A stretch of 64,000 bases of DNA from Ilyonectria destructans (lineage: Eukaryota; Ascomycota; Sordariomycetes; Hypocreales; Nectriaceae), in NCBI GenBank assembly GCA_020740775.1, contig JAHEWK010000013.1, positions 1,178,001 through 1,242,000 of the forward strand, read 5' to 3'. A model generated the notes under the pieces. The model had not been told where the DNA came from, did no database searches, and saw only the letters and a program-made list of their open reading frames with translations. Within the stretch, counting starts at the first letter, position 1. The number at the start of each line of letters is the position of its first letter. This document shows positions 11,082 to 22,335 of this stretch, piece after piece. The position numbers and the translations under genes are program-made.

Positions 11082-11842
11082 CGAGGTGGGTATTGTGTAT
11101 GTACGCCGCAGGTTCGTGGTAACACAGGGCGGCCGCAAAAGAAATGTACAATGAGTAAGGAGGGATCTTCCTGGGAGCGTGCAGCTGTTATTTGGTGTTT
11201 TAGCAGGCGCTGGCGGGTGTGGCCTCTAATGGTTGGTCGAGGTGGTCGGGATCGGCCCAGGCGTTTGTTTACCCCCGTTGCTGGGTCGACCAGCCGCAGA
11301 TGACCTGTTGGCGGGCCTGCGGGCTCGTCACCGTTACAGCTTATCACCGTGCAGCATGACAACCGGGGTGGAACAAGCTTGGTTTGATGCGTCAATTCGT
11401 CTGTCGTGTCAGTCGTTGATTTATCCTCTCTTCACAGTCCCCAGGGACTGTTTTCTTGAGGTTTCCACTGGTATTTACTCTGACCTTGTGATGTCATTCC
11501 GGAGGCCGTTGCCCCGGACAGATATGGAGTCTATGCGCCCGACCAGGGTGATTATGGCATTGAGAATGGGTTTTTGAATGCATCGAATTTGAATAAATGG
11601 TCAAGTTCATGTCCCACACCATCGAGTCGAGTTGAGGTAGACCGACCAGTCGGAAAGACATTGCACCCGCATTCCAAAGCGCAACGTGGAACCTCTATTA
11701 ATAGAGGACTGTTCCGGTTACACTGGATTTAGAGTGGAATTGTTGGCATTCACCCTCAAATACAACGCTATACTCGTACAAGAATGGAGGTGCAACCAGG
11801 CCCGGATTATCAGCGAAAACGATAAACGGCAACCAACACATA
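11082..11842. other. intergenic, promoter of the 1296-aa gene
   Basis: Upstream of the minus-strand 1296-aa gene and downstream of the hydrolase gene. It contains the promoter of the former and the 3' UTR of the latter. No gene is supported here. Confidence 0.5.
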
Positions 11843-12917
11843 CTAGCCCTCCCAGGTCCATCCGTGCTTCTCATACGTCTCTCTCAGCAACTTCACAGCC
11901 CTACCAAACGCCTTGTCCTTGACATCCTTCTTGATAATTAAATCAGGGACTACTCCGGTTAGCAACGACTTGCAATTACATGGACAACTCACGTTCTAAG
12001 TACCCATGAAACCCCTCCTCCTCATATAGGACTTCGACTCTCGGCGTTTCCCCATTCTGTTGGTCTTCGCCGTTGATCCGCTCCGCAAACGCCATCTGCT
12101 CCGCCACTACGATGTCGATGGCCGGAATCACAAACAGCACCCGCTCCGGAAGTGTCTCCCTCTTTGCGAGCACAGGACTCAATCTCGGATTGTTGAGATG
12201 GGTTGCTCGCGCCGGGCTTGCGTACGCATCAAACAAGGGAAGCAGCACTTCCGCGGGGTCCCATTTGGGAAAGTCGGCGGGCCTTGGCTTTTCTTGCGGC
12301 CTGAGCCGTAGATCGATGGGGGCATAAAAGATGATGCTGGCTTTGATCGCTGTGGGAGAGGGAGAGTGGCAGCTCTCCTGTTGAGTTGCCGCGAGGGCAA
12401 GATTTCCACCAGCCGAGAACCCGCTGATAGTCATCAACGTAGGGTCCGCACCCCATTGAGCTTCAGCATTCCCGTGAAGCCATTTGATTGCGGTATCCAC
12501 ATCATCAATAGCCGTCGGAAAGACATGTTCGGGCGCGAACCGATGCGTGATGCTCACAACGACTGCGCCCGTCTCTTTGGCGATGCGGTTGTCAAACACG
12601 GATAGACCATCGGGGATACCCCCAACAAACGCGCCAGCATGAATCTCCACATGCAATGGCCTGAGCTTACGACCTCGGCCTACTCCAGCTGCTTTGTGAA
12701 TCAGAGCACGAATAGACAGCCCAGGTGCGATTGGCAGATGCTCAACGGTGAAGGGGCGGGAGAAAATATACGGGATGGCTGCGATAGAGTAGGAGACAAG
12801 GGTTATTTGCTGTAGAAAGAAGAGCCGCCAACGCAGGTTCCAAGGAATATTGCGCTTGAATAGAGCCACAAGCGTGGGCCGAAACCACGAGTGCAAAGTC
12901 TCAAATATGAATGACAT
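11843..12917 (-). CDS. alpha/beta hydrolase, HSL/steryl-acetyl-hydrolase type
   Basis: Probable esterase/lipase of the hormone-sensitive-lipase group, 343 aa from exons 11993-12917 and 11843-11949. The 43-bp intron (11950-11992) has GTGAGT, a GCTAAC branch and GTAG. The N terminus has a hydrophobic stretch (about residues 35-53) that could anchor it in a membrane. H93 in HAGAFVGG occupies the position of the family HGGG oxyanion motif, in altered form. The nucleophile elbow is GFSAG with S168. A C-terminal Asp (in PAIDIVVAEQ) and His (in EGFHGY) are at plausible positions to complete the triad, and the latter lies just before the intron. Fungal relatives hydrolyse short acyl esters, including sterol acetates; the substrate here cannot be told. 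Confidence 0.85.
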
Positions 12918-13256
12918 TTTGATGCTTTTTACTGTGGTATGTGGTGGTCAGGAGATGCGGCTTTAACTCAGTTATCTAGGGTAGTTTTAGTTGTAACCTG
13001 AGGATTGATGGTAAGCGGTTCAACATGACGCCGAGTGCTAGGGCCAATCAGTTACTGCCGCTGTATTTGGATTTATCCGTCGATAGAAGATGGTTGAGTC
13101 CCAATTAAACATAATTGAATGGGTAGATTATCGCTGAGGTGCGATAATGATGCATTCCTAAGTTGACTCATATTGCATCACTCAGTCTGTCCATCAAGTC
13201 GGAACCTCGGTGGCAGATCAGGCCCGACGTTACGGTTCTCCGGTTCGTCGTCACCA
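12918..13256. other. short AT-richer intergenic stretch
   Basis: Promoter region of the minus-strand hydrolase gene and 3' flank of the candidate small secreted gene. No gene was seen. Confidence 0.4.
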
Positions 13257-13515
13257 TCACCGGGATATACGGTTACAAGAACCAAGACAGTCCTAGAAAT
13301 GTTGTTTTCGATTCACACTTCCACCTCGTAGAACTCACGTGGGATCTGGGACGACAATGGCCTCCATGAAGCTCGAGCAACGAGACGTATGTCCGGAGGC
13401 CCAGCTCCAGTGTCGGTGACCTGACGCTTGCAGTTGTTACCAGAAAGACACACTTTTCAATGTCTGCATTAGCCAGAGCAAGGGCGGCAAACGACAAGAT
13501 GACATAAAACTTCAT
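13257..13515 (-). CDS. candidate small secreted Cys-containing protein (weak)
   Basis: An ATG at 13515 opens with a good secretion signal (MKFYVILSFAALALANA). A 46-bp GTGAGT...TTTCTAG intron (13293-13338) joins exon 13339-13515 to 13257-13292 and gives 70 aa. The mature part would hold four Cys: EKC, GHC, DC and GSC. If the intron is not used, the frame ends at 13273 with 80 aa. The other minus frame just after codon 25 reads GNNCKRQVTDTGAGPPDIRL, which also looks like protein, so a 1-base frameshift in an older gene is possible. No family is recognised. Intron size and signal peptide favour a gene; isolation and shortness are against. Confidence 0.35.
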
Positions 13516-14546
13516 CTGTGCTTGAGTTTATGGGGAAGTCTGCACACCAGTAGATATGGCAGAGCACCAGTTTATAACTACCTCCTCCCGAATCAGCAGA
13601 ACCGTTCCGTACATCGTAAAATACTCACTCGGAGCACTTCGTGAATTCTACAGACCAGCAACCAGACAGGTTCATGATTCAACCCACGCAACGACAGGGG
13701 TGGAACGTGAGCGCAGTCGTGGCTTACGAAGGCGTTCCTAGTGACATCCACAACCTCAACGCTAGTTTAGTTGGGTGATCGAATCTGGCCTGGTATAGAC
13801 ATTGCGCATGGAGTTGATGCAGACTACTTCTACCAGTAGGAGTAGTTCTCGATCCTGTTTTGCGGCTCCGACGTAATCTCCCAGGGTCCTGCCGCTTGAC
13901 CAGACGCTTCACCTGTAGCTTCACTGCCGTACCTATTCTTCTTCGTGTACTTCGTACGACAGTACGGTCAAGAACCATCAGGCTGAGCTGAGAACCGACT
14001 ATTGGCTCCTTCTTCAGCCTCAGTTCATGTTCGTAGAGGCATCTTTAGCGTCATGCCCCTTGCCAATACCCGTCCCCTGCAGGCGTCATGCTTGACTCAT
14101 GGTGGAGTCGCTCTGCAAACGACATCATATCTGCCATAAGGGGAATTCTTGATGTCGATCGATCTCTCAGATCTGAGGCTCAGTTCAGGTTCCATCGACT
14201 TATCAGATAAGAATTGGAAGAGCCATCCCATAGGCGGAATGGTGATCAAGACAAAAGCAGAAACTACTCCACGGCGCACACGTCCATGACCTCAACTGGA
14301 TCGGCGTTCTATTCTGGTTCGCTGATTCTTGTACTAATTTTAATAATTATCATACAGAATAGAAGTGACTAAATCAAAAACGCAATTGGCTGCTCCAACT
14401 ATCATTCGTAAATGATCAAGTTTGCTAACAAGGCTGTCCTGATTCCCTGGCCCATACGCCAGATAACGCCGTGCCACCGTTCCATGCCCTTCAACTCCGT
14501 CCGCTTTATAAATAGCATCGAAAATAAATCAGCTTCGAGTTCCCTC
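13516..14546. other. intergenic, no gene seen
   Basis: About 1 kb between the candidate secreted gene and the Cys-rich membrane gene. It is somewhat richer in A and T than the surroundings and contains only short unconvincing frames. Confidence 0.45.
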
Positions 14547-16271
14547 CTAGCCCTCACTTCTGCCCTCACTTCTGCCCTCACCTCGGCCCTCACCTCGGCC
14601 CTCTTCTTGGCCCTCACCTTGACTCTCACCCTGGCCCTCCCCCTCATTCGGCTTGGGTCCATGTTTCGATTTCCCTGTTCCAGGCCGGTGTGAATCTGTC
14701 TGGCCAACAAGGTGATTGGCCGATCCATAAAAGCCGTGCATCTCTTCATCAACGACTCCGAGTGCGGATTGTCCCAAAGACTCGCTCCGATTCCTCTGGC
14801 GTTGGTGGGGAATTGGTGGGCGTACTGCGTTGCTGACTGTGCTTCCACCACTTGATCGTCGTCGGTCGTCTCGCGGGAATACCACTGATGAGGGAGAATG
14901 CGGTAGCTCCGGGACATATGGATTGGCCTCCAACTCCATTGCAGCTGCTGGAGTCCATCCTGGCACGCCATCTGAACCATCCGATGCGTTGCTCCAATTT
15001 CGAACGTGCCTATATGTTCCGTGGGAGTCGTTGCTCATGCGTGGTGCTGAAACGGCGGTGGATTGACTGAACCTGGGGCCACCTGTCGTGGCATTAAAGT
15101 AGTCATCATTAGGTCCAGTTGCATCAAAACTGGTGTGCCTGCTATTGCCTGCACTGCCCGAGACTGGCTGGTAACCAGCGCCTCCACCACTAGGTGTATG
15201 GTTGTTGGAGCTATAGTCTGGGCTCGCCAAATTATACGGTGAAGGTGCCGATTCTGGACCAGGCGCAGGTGGTCTTGGAGGTAGCATTAAGGGGTTGATA
15301 CTCAAGGTATCGCCTTCGGAGTCGGTTGGCTTAAACTCCTTCATCGAGGGGCGGGACTTAGAGGCATCAGACCGTCTAGGTGTGCTAACGGCGGCGACCA
15401 CCTTGTTAAGATGACGAATAATGATAAATGCGGCCACTAGGACAATGATGAGAAATGCGACGGAGCCGGCGATGATGCCGGCCAAGGCACCGGTGGAGAG
15501 TCCTCCGCTTCCACCACTTGAATCGGATGATGATGAAGAGGTCGGCGAGACTTTGGCAATGGCCGAAGGATATTTTTTTAGAATGTATTGCTGGCTGTCG
15601 TCGCCGTTCGCAGCCGTCGGTAGAATTGTGGGTTCGTCTGGCGTCGATATAGTGACCGCAGTCGTTCTGTATGTCGTCCGGCTGCCGTCTTCGGTTGTAG
15701 TGATGACCATCGTAGTCGTGACAGTTACGGGATCGGTAGAGTAGCACTGGTTTATAGCGCAACCCATGCCGTTGGGACAACAGCCGTAGCTGAGCGATGA
15801 CGGACACAAATATTCGCTTGCTGGGCACCCATACGTATAAGCTGAGCCAGACGGAGGCAAGCACTCATCCGCCGTCTGACACAAGTAGCCGTCGGGGCAA
15901 CATCCACCTACGCATGTTAGCAAAGTTTACCAAATTGAAAAGAGAGACAAACCTCCATAGACGGCTTCGCAACCGTACCAGCCTACCAAGGTGCCGCATG
16001 TCGAGGGTCCTTTGGTGGTCGCATAGCAGCTTTCCTTAGCGCAGTCGTAATTATCCGGACAGCATCCTCCACTGAGGCTAGAAGGGCAGAGCTTCATGCT
16101 GATCCCGCACACGCCATCGTCTCTCGGTCCCAACACCGCGGCTTCTGTAACGTGCGCTTTTTCAATCCGGTGAACTCCATCAAATCTTTTGTAATCGGCC
16201 GCCTCGATGGTGATGGCCCAGAGAGCCGCCATCAACGAGGCGACGCATGAATGACCCCCCCAGTTCCTCAT
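14547..16271 (-). CDS. Cys-rich type I membrane protein, possible wall sensor
   Basis: Two exons (15953-16271, 14547-15907) with a 45-bp intron (15908-15952; GTTTGT, GCTAAC, GTAG) encode 559 aa. A signal peptide of about 24 residues is followed by an extracellular Cys-rich region (about 50-150) built from three SGGCCPDNYDC / GGCCPDGYLC / YGCCPNGMGC modules. A Thr/Ser stretch and one membrane segment follow near 250-273 (AGIIAGSVAFLIIVLVAAFI), then a basic stop-transfer RHLNK and a 280-residue Ser/Pro-rich cytoplasmic tail ending in GEG-type repeats. The build resembles fungal Mid2/WSC-like sensors, but the CCP-type modules are not a WSC domain, so the sensing role is inference. Strongly supported as a gene. 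Confidence 0.85.
14550..14650 (-). repeat. GEG-type coding repeat at the C terminus
   Basis: Short tandem units (plus-strand CCCTCACTTCTG-like, about 12 bp) encode GEGRGEG/SEGRSEG at the end of the Cys-rich membrane protein. The stop codon lies just beyond the last unit, so repeat number sets the protein length. Confidence 0.8.
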
Positions 16272-19200
16272 CGTCTGTTCGTCGACGCAGGCGTCCCAAG
16301 TCCGATGCGAGGTCAGATGCGCCGGCGTGCGACGGAAGTACCGTTAGGGTGTTTGAGATCGTCGCTTGATCGTGGGGCGCAAGTGCCGAGTTGGCTCAAA
16401 AAGTGGTAGACGGTCGCGAGTGGTCGCTAGTGGTCGTTGTCGGTGTTGTTAACGGGTTCACGTCGTCGATGTCAACTTGGGATGTATTTGGCAGAACCAC
16501 GATCGGGAGGCAGGATGAGAATGAGGTGAGAGAATCAGTCTGTCAGCAACGGAGGCCTTTGAGAGATTCCGCCCATGGCCGGGGTCGCGGATGCTACGCC
16601 ACGAGTGGGCAGCAGTGGTGTCAAGGATCCAGGCCCAGGCCTATCCCAGAGCTCGCAGCCGTTATAGGGCTGAACAACTGGGTCAAAACCGAGAGCGCGG
16701 GACTTTGGTTGGGCAGACTGGGACGACTGCGCCGCTTGCGAGGAGTGAGTGAGCCGTAAGGACAAGCGAGGTTTGGTCGGAGCGACACCGCCATGGGTGT
16801 AGATGGCAACCGGAGACTTTTACGTAGAGGTAGCAGGCAGCTGGGCGAGCGACACGTCGCGGCTCAAATCCACCGGGGGCCAGCGCAGCCCAGAATAGAG
16901 CCAGCACCAGAGGCTCAGACTCGAAGGATAAGACGCGCAGCGGCTCAGACGCCGGGGCATTGCTATTTGCTGGTCGCTGTCGCAGCTGCAGCACACTGCG
17001 AGCTCCAGCTGCTCGTTTCGCTGAGCCACGGCATCCACCTCAGCCATCTTCCCAGACATGCATTGCGTGCATCTGGCCGCAATTGGCTGGTGAGCCCGTA
17101 GGATGCAGCATTGGGCACCGGAAGGACCATGGCTTGGGCGAGATGGTGTGCTGCGATACCTGAAAAGAGGGGCATTTGCGCAAGATGGGGCCTCATTCGC
17201 CGAGTTGGACCGACAAGGCCACGAATGGGAATGGCGGTAGGGCAGACACGAGGACGGCAGTCAAGGAGGGCCTCACCCCGACGGAGCGGCGCGGATGGGG
17301 GCGAATGGCGATCGATGATGCGCGAGTTCGTGCTGGGATGAACTGGAGTTTAAGTGATGAGAGTTGTACGTCAGGTGACTGAGGTCGTGTCGATGTCCAG
17401 GCAGGTAGGTACAGCATGAAGATCCGACCCGAGCGGGCGGATACGAATTGATGACGGCATTCGCCTGGGTGAAGCCTCTCAGTTAATAGATGTCTCTGTT
17501 GGTCGCTTTCATAAATCCTTGCTCATTATTTCACTCATTCATGCCTTCTTTGATGTTGGCGCCCCGGCAGAGACCCACTGCACTCAAGCAAGTCCATCCT
17601 CCAGCTTCGCCTGGTCAATCATTCCTCTTGGATGCACTTTGACCGCCAAGTCATGGTGGCGAGCTGAAGCCAAAGCCATTGTCTCCAAATGCACACCGCG
17701 GCTGGTGCGACACGCTTGATCAAGCCCGATCCACGGCCTCGGGTGAGACAAATGGCACAAGCAGCCAACCAGCGGCCGACTAGCGCCCATCTGGCAGGAG
17801 ACGTCGAATAGTCGCAAGCCCTACTGTATGCCGTCTCCTCTGCAGATTCTAGACTCATCCCACCGGACTTGAGCAGACATTCACCTGAATTGTTGCATTT
17901 TGTGCGGTGTTCGACCTCGGCGCGTAACAATGACCCACCGTGTCTTTTGGCATCTGAAGCCAATGCCGCCCATCTGACAAAGAGCCGGCCATGCTGAGCA
18001 GGCAGCTGGAAGACGGGCTGGTGACGGATAAGGCCACTGAACACCCAGCAATTTCAGCCACCAGCCGACACCGCATAAGGGAAATAAAAGGCTGGGTCCT
18101 GGGCTGATGATGTCAAACAGGCCCCGATCATTACCGCTCTGGAGCTTTCCATCCGCGTGAAGTCAGCCACACATCACAGGAGTGGGGACATGGTCTCCAA
18201 ACATGGAAACTCCGCTTTGACCAACATCGTGTCTTTGCTCTCTTGTGCCGTCTTCGGTTTGGCACCTTGCCCAGCTATGGCTAAAAAGCCGGATCATCCG
18301 TCAGGGACTGACTCCAGCGGGGACTGACTCCAGCAAAGGCTAGTTAGCGACCCAGACGGTACTTTTTCAGGCCTTATTAGACTTCTCGTATTTCCCCAGG
18401 ATCATCGCTCGAAAGATCAGCGTCGCCTTGTCCCTGCAATCTCGAGGCCGACCCGAAGGGCGAGTGACCCCGTTGGAATATTCCTCAAACTCAACCTCCG
18501 CATCCAAACTATGTGGGGGACTCGACACGAGAGATTCGACGGCGCACCTCTCATCATGATGGATTCCCTCGTATGCATCAGCGGCTCGTGTCGGTCCCGG
18601 CAGATGTCGTCCCAACTCACCCCCCGCCCGAGAACACGTTTTTGTTTTGTTCCTGGACCTGCACCTGCACAAGAGCCGTAGAATAGGCTAGAAAATACCG
18701 CGGCGCTGACCGCTTGGGTAATAGAACAATTCCCATGATCTAGCCCTGGAGATCTCTCCCGGCTGAAGGCCACGCGGGGCCGCGACGGACAGCGCCCTTG
18801 TCACTGGCGTTGGGGTTCACCTCTGCCGCACCTGTCACAACGACTCGCCCATCACCACCCCGGACCAGAACGGGCGACGGCGTCGCCAACTTACCCCAGA
18901 TTTTCCATCTCGCCGGGCGCTGGACGCCGGCCAAGGACCGGGTGTTGTGTCTGTGATCTAGGTAGATGCAGGGAGGGATGTTTGCCATGTGGTAAATTGC
19001 CACGTTGACGATTCATCGATGTCGGTGTGCGGCTGCGACTGTCCATCTTCACACCTGGCTAAAGCATGTTGGATTCCCGGTGTTGAAACTCCTCCCCCAA
19101 TTCAAACCCCCAAACCCGGGTCCCGGCAGCACAGTGGGAACATGGACGTCCGAGGGCTGCAGCTGTCATTGTCAGTCACTTCACAGTCACCTGCTGCGTC

Positions 19201-20127
19201 CGAAGCGGGCGGGGCTGCTCCACTGTAGGTGCTGGAAGGCACTGAAGCACTGGGCACAGTACCGTCTGTCGCGACCCTCGCCACTGTGAATGCGCTGAAA
19301 TAGGTCTCATCCGGTGATTAGCTCTATTTATCCCCTGTAATGCGAGCCTGTGAGCTTTAGGATTGGCCGCCTAGGCAGGCCGCTGCCCCTGTAATTCATC
19401 CCCCCCCATCCCCCCCAAGTCCCCGACACCCCTCCGACCCCCTCAATCACGCCCGCGAGCCCCAAGCTCCCCAGAAGGTCCCCCAGACCCCCCGTAGAAA
19501 GGCCTCTCTAGGGCGGTCACTGGCCACTGGGCATTGCTGTAACCCCGCAACTTGGTGTGATCCACTTCACCCGACAGGGGATAGACGGATGGCCAAGCAT
19601 GGCCAGGGATGGCCCGGCGCTCCAAGGTCACGATGCTGTGCAGAGATGGACCGAACCATGACGCCCCAACCAGCACAAGGCATCCGTTTTTGATTTCCCT
19701 TCTTCTTTCCCATTCCCTCAAGCCTCGGCTGCCGTCATATCTGACTCCGTCTGTCCCCCAGGAAAGCGTTCGTCCTTGTTGCCCTCAACATCCTCCAAAA
19801 CATCGAGATCCTCGAATCCAACCGACATCGCCACCTCCCCTCGACTTCCCTGCGGTTACTCCCGGCCACTACACGGATCCGTACACCGTACCGTACCCAC
19901 CCGCCCTGCCATCATCCGACTTGCGGCCGTATTTTTCCCACAACCCAATTTGCGCCCAGAGCATGCGCAACTGAGCAAGCTACACCCTGATAAGATCCAG
20001 AGTCTGGGCTTTTCTTCTGCGAGACGGCCATGAATGATAGCCTGATTGGGCAGATGGAAGACGAATAATTGACTGCTTTTGATCGCCTCGCCTTTTGGAC
20101 TATACATCCCCACACCAAGACTTCATC
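16272..20127. other. 3.9-kb gene-poor region
   Basis: No frame here has an ATG start, splice sites and protein-like composition together. Noted: a 15-bp direct repeat GGGACTGACTCCAGC near 18303-18335, two C tracts (C8 and C7) at 19400-19416, and a CT-rich leader-like stretch from about 19690 on that probably belongs to the regulator starting at 20128. The promoter of the Cys-rich membrane gene is at the left end. Confidence 0.5.
20030..20068 (+). promoter_or_regulatory. possible 12-codon uORF upstream of the first Zn2Cys6 gene
   Basis: ATG AAT ... GAA TAA encodes MNDSLIGQMEDE and ends 59 nt before the main ATG. It has G at -3. It matters only if the transcript starts upstream of 20030, which the sequence does not show. 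Confidence 0.3.
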
Positions 20128-22335
20128 ATGTTGTTATATACCAGACTCGCGCCACCCAAGGTTCCCAAGAAGCGCTCCCGCGCAGGTACGTGTGCGCCCT
20201 ACTAAAACCTCGCCGACGCCTCTGCCAGCCTCCAAGGAGCCCCCGCTAACCGTTGGAACTTGGATTGCGCCGTTCAGGATGCAGTTATTGGTGAGTACCT
20301 CTGGTTCCTATCATGACAAATTGACGCTGACATGACACCCTCGACAGCAAAGAAAAAGTAAATACCACCCCCAACCCCGGATTGCCACTCCTAACGCGCC
20401 TGTAGAAGAAGAAATGCGACGAGATCCGGCCTCAATGCGCCCGCTGTCTGGAGCGCGGCCAGGACTGCAGCTACGAGCCCGTCCGGCCTCGCCAGCGTCG
20501 CCGGCGTGAATCCATCGCCTGCTTCACTAATGATGGCCACTCATCCTCCTCGGGCTCAGAGCGGGCTCTCCAGTCGCCCGATAACACCGGTCCTGTGCAT
20601 CAGTGGAAGCAAGAAACGCCCGGCAGTGAGGCGCTCCTAGATATGACGCTCGCGACCGAGGCAGATCCAATCACCTCCAAAGCAGCCATTCCGAGTCCCC
20701 TAGATAGCCTCTTCGCCTGGAGCCCGAGCGACCTCCCGATCGTGTCTCCCATCGACTCGATTGATTTCCATTTTCCAGGCCTCGAAGACTCTATTATTAC
20801 AGCTCATGACGAAGAGGATGACGAAGAGGGCGACGTCGAGGAAGTCGTCCGACATACCCCGACAACAATGGTCACCCACACCACGCGAAGTCCATCACTG
20901 GCTCTCATTGCCCCCGTTCCCGTACCATCTCCCCTCTTCGAGTTCTGCTCTCCCAACTTCTCCGAATTCTCCGACCGCACGAACCGCCGAGCCTTGTTGG
21001 ACCACTTCTGCAATGTGCTCTCCCACTTGATCGTCTTCCGAGAGGAGCGTGGCAACCCGTTCCAGCAGCTGGTTCTGCCTCTCTGCCAAAATAGCCAGTC
21101 GGTCACGAACGCCGTATATGCACTGGCAAGTGCGCACCTCGAGTTCCGCGGTGTTGAGAATGGCGAGAAGAGCGTCTACTTCCATAACAAAGCCATCCAG
21201 GGACTGGCGCAGTTGATCAAGCAGGGAGCGGGGGTGAACCAGAACGAACTCTTGGCAGCCATTATGCTACTCGTCTACTACGAAGTCGTGAGTTTGTCTT
21301 GAATTGCTTAACACCAGACACTAACAATTTGAAGCTCGTTCAGCAAGGCCGGTCAAATATTGTCGACGGTCATCTCAAAGGCGCCCTGACCATTATGAGC
21401 AACAATGAAACCGCGAGCGACCCAACCGGCATTTTCCTCGAACGAGTATGTTATTCCCTTTTTTTTCTTGTTTTCTATGTGACAGGAATTGACCAATACA
21501 GGCATTCCGCTTCTACGATGTAATTGCGGCCCTCTCTTTTGGGACAGCCCCCCTCTCCAGTGCTCCGGGAGCTACCTACATGACGCCGTTTCCTCCGCTC
21601 GACTCGGGAGGTGCATCGTCGCCTTTTGGCAGCGTCGATACCCTCCTTGGCATGGCCACGTCACTCTGGCCTATCATCCATCGCCTCTCTAATCTCCTCG
21701 CTCTCAAGGATCAACTCGATTCTGCCGTCACCCATGGGGAGCTCTCCAAGGTGGCCGTTCTTCGAACTGAGTTTGAAGTTACGGCCTCGTCTATCGAGTC
21801 AGCTCTCAAGGATTGGACTCCTGGCCTGCCTTCGGACTCGGTGCTTACTCGGAATCCGGAGGAGCTAACCACCGAGCAGTCCGCAGAGAGGGGCCGCCTA
21901 CAGAGCATCCTTAATAACGCGTTGGCATATCGTCACTCGGCCTTTGTCTACCTGTATCGCACCATCTACAGCTACCCCCGCACTCACGCGCTCGTGCAGC
22001 GCCACACCCATGTCAGTCTAACGCATTGCGTCGGAACTGTGAACAACGCAGGCCCCATGGGAGCTCTCTTGTGGCCCTTGTTTGTCGCCGCCTGTGAAGC
22101 CACGAGCCTAGGCGATCGAGACCTTGCACGTCAGGCTTTTGTCGCGATTGACCGTCGACAAGGCATGACAAATATCCAAAGAGCATGGTGCATCGTGCAG
22201 GAGGTCTGGAACCGTGCAGACAAAGCAGAGCTGATGCAGCAACAAGAGGAGGCCATGTTGATGGGTGTGAGGAGTGGGGGAGACCTCTGGAGGAGAGTAA
22301 GCGCTGACATGGGAGTGACAATCGTTTTTGGATGA
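20128..22335 (+). CDS. Zn2Cys6 transcription factor, Fungal_trans_2 type
   Basis: Nuclear regulator of 635 aa from six exons: 20128-20185, 20278-20290, 20348-20357, 20406-21287, 21335-21445 and 21502-22335. Introns are 92, 57, 48, 47 and 56 bp with GT..AG ends and branch sites such as CGCTAAC and CCTAACG. The splice joins rebuild a perfect zinc cluster with C21, C24, C31, C38, C41 and C48 ([20 protein letters not shown]), preceded by a basic PKKRSR. Exons 2 and 3 are only 13 and 10 nt. An Asp/Glu-rich linker follows, then a helical region (about 205-635; [18 protein letters not shown]) typical of the PF11951 group of C6 regulators. Target genes cannot be told. No other start is possible without losing the cluster. 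Confidence 0.88.

Noticed and set aside
17619..18044. 141-codon minus-strand frame
   Set aside because: Overlapping frames of similar length on both strands and no recognisable protein features.
16272..20127. Transposon remnant
   Set aside because: No transposase, reverse-transcriptase or terminal inverted repeats could be seen; only short direct repeats are present.
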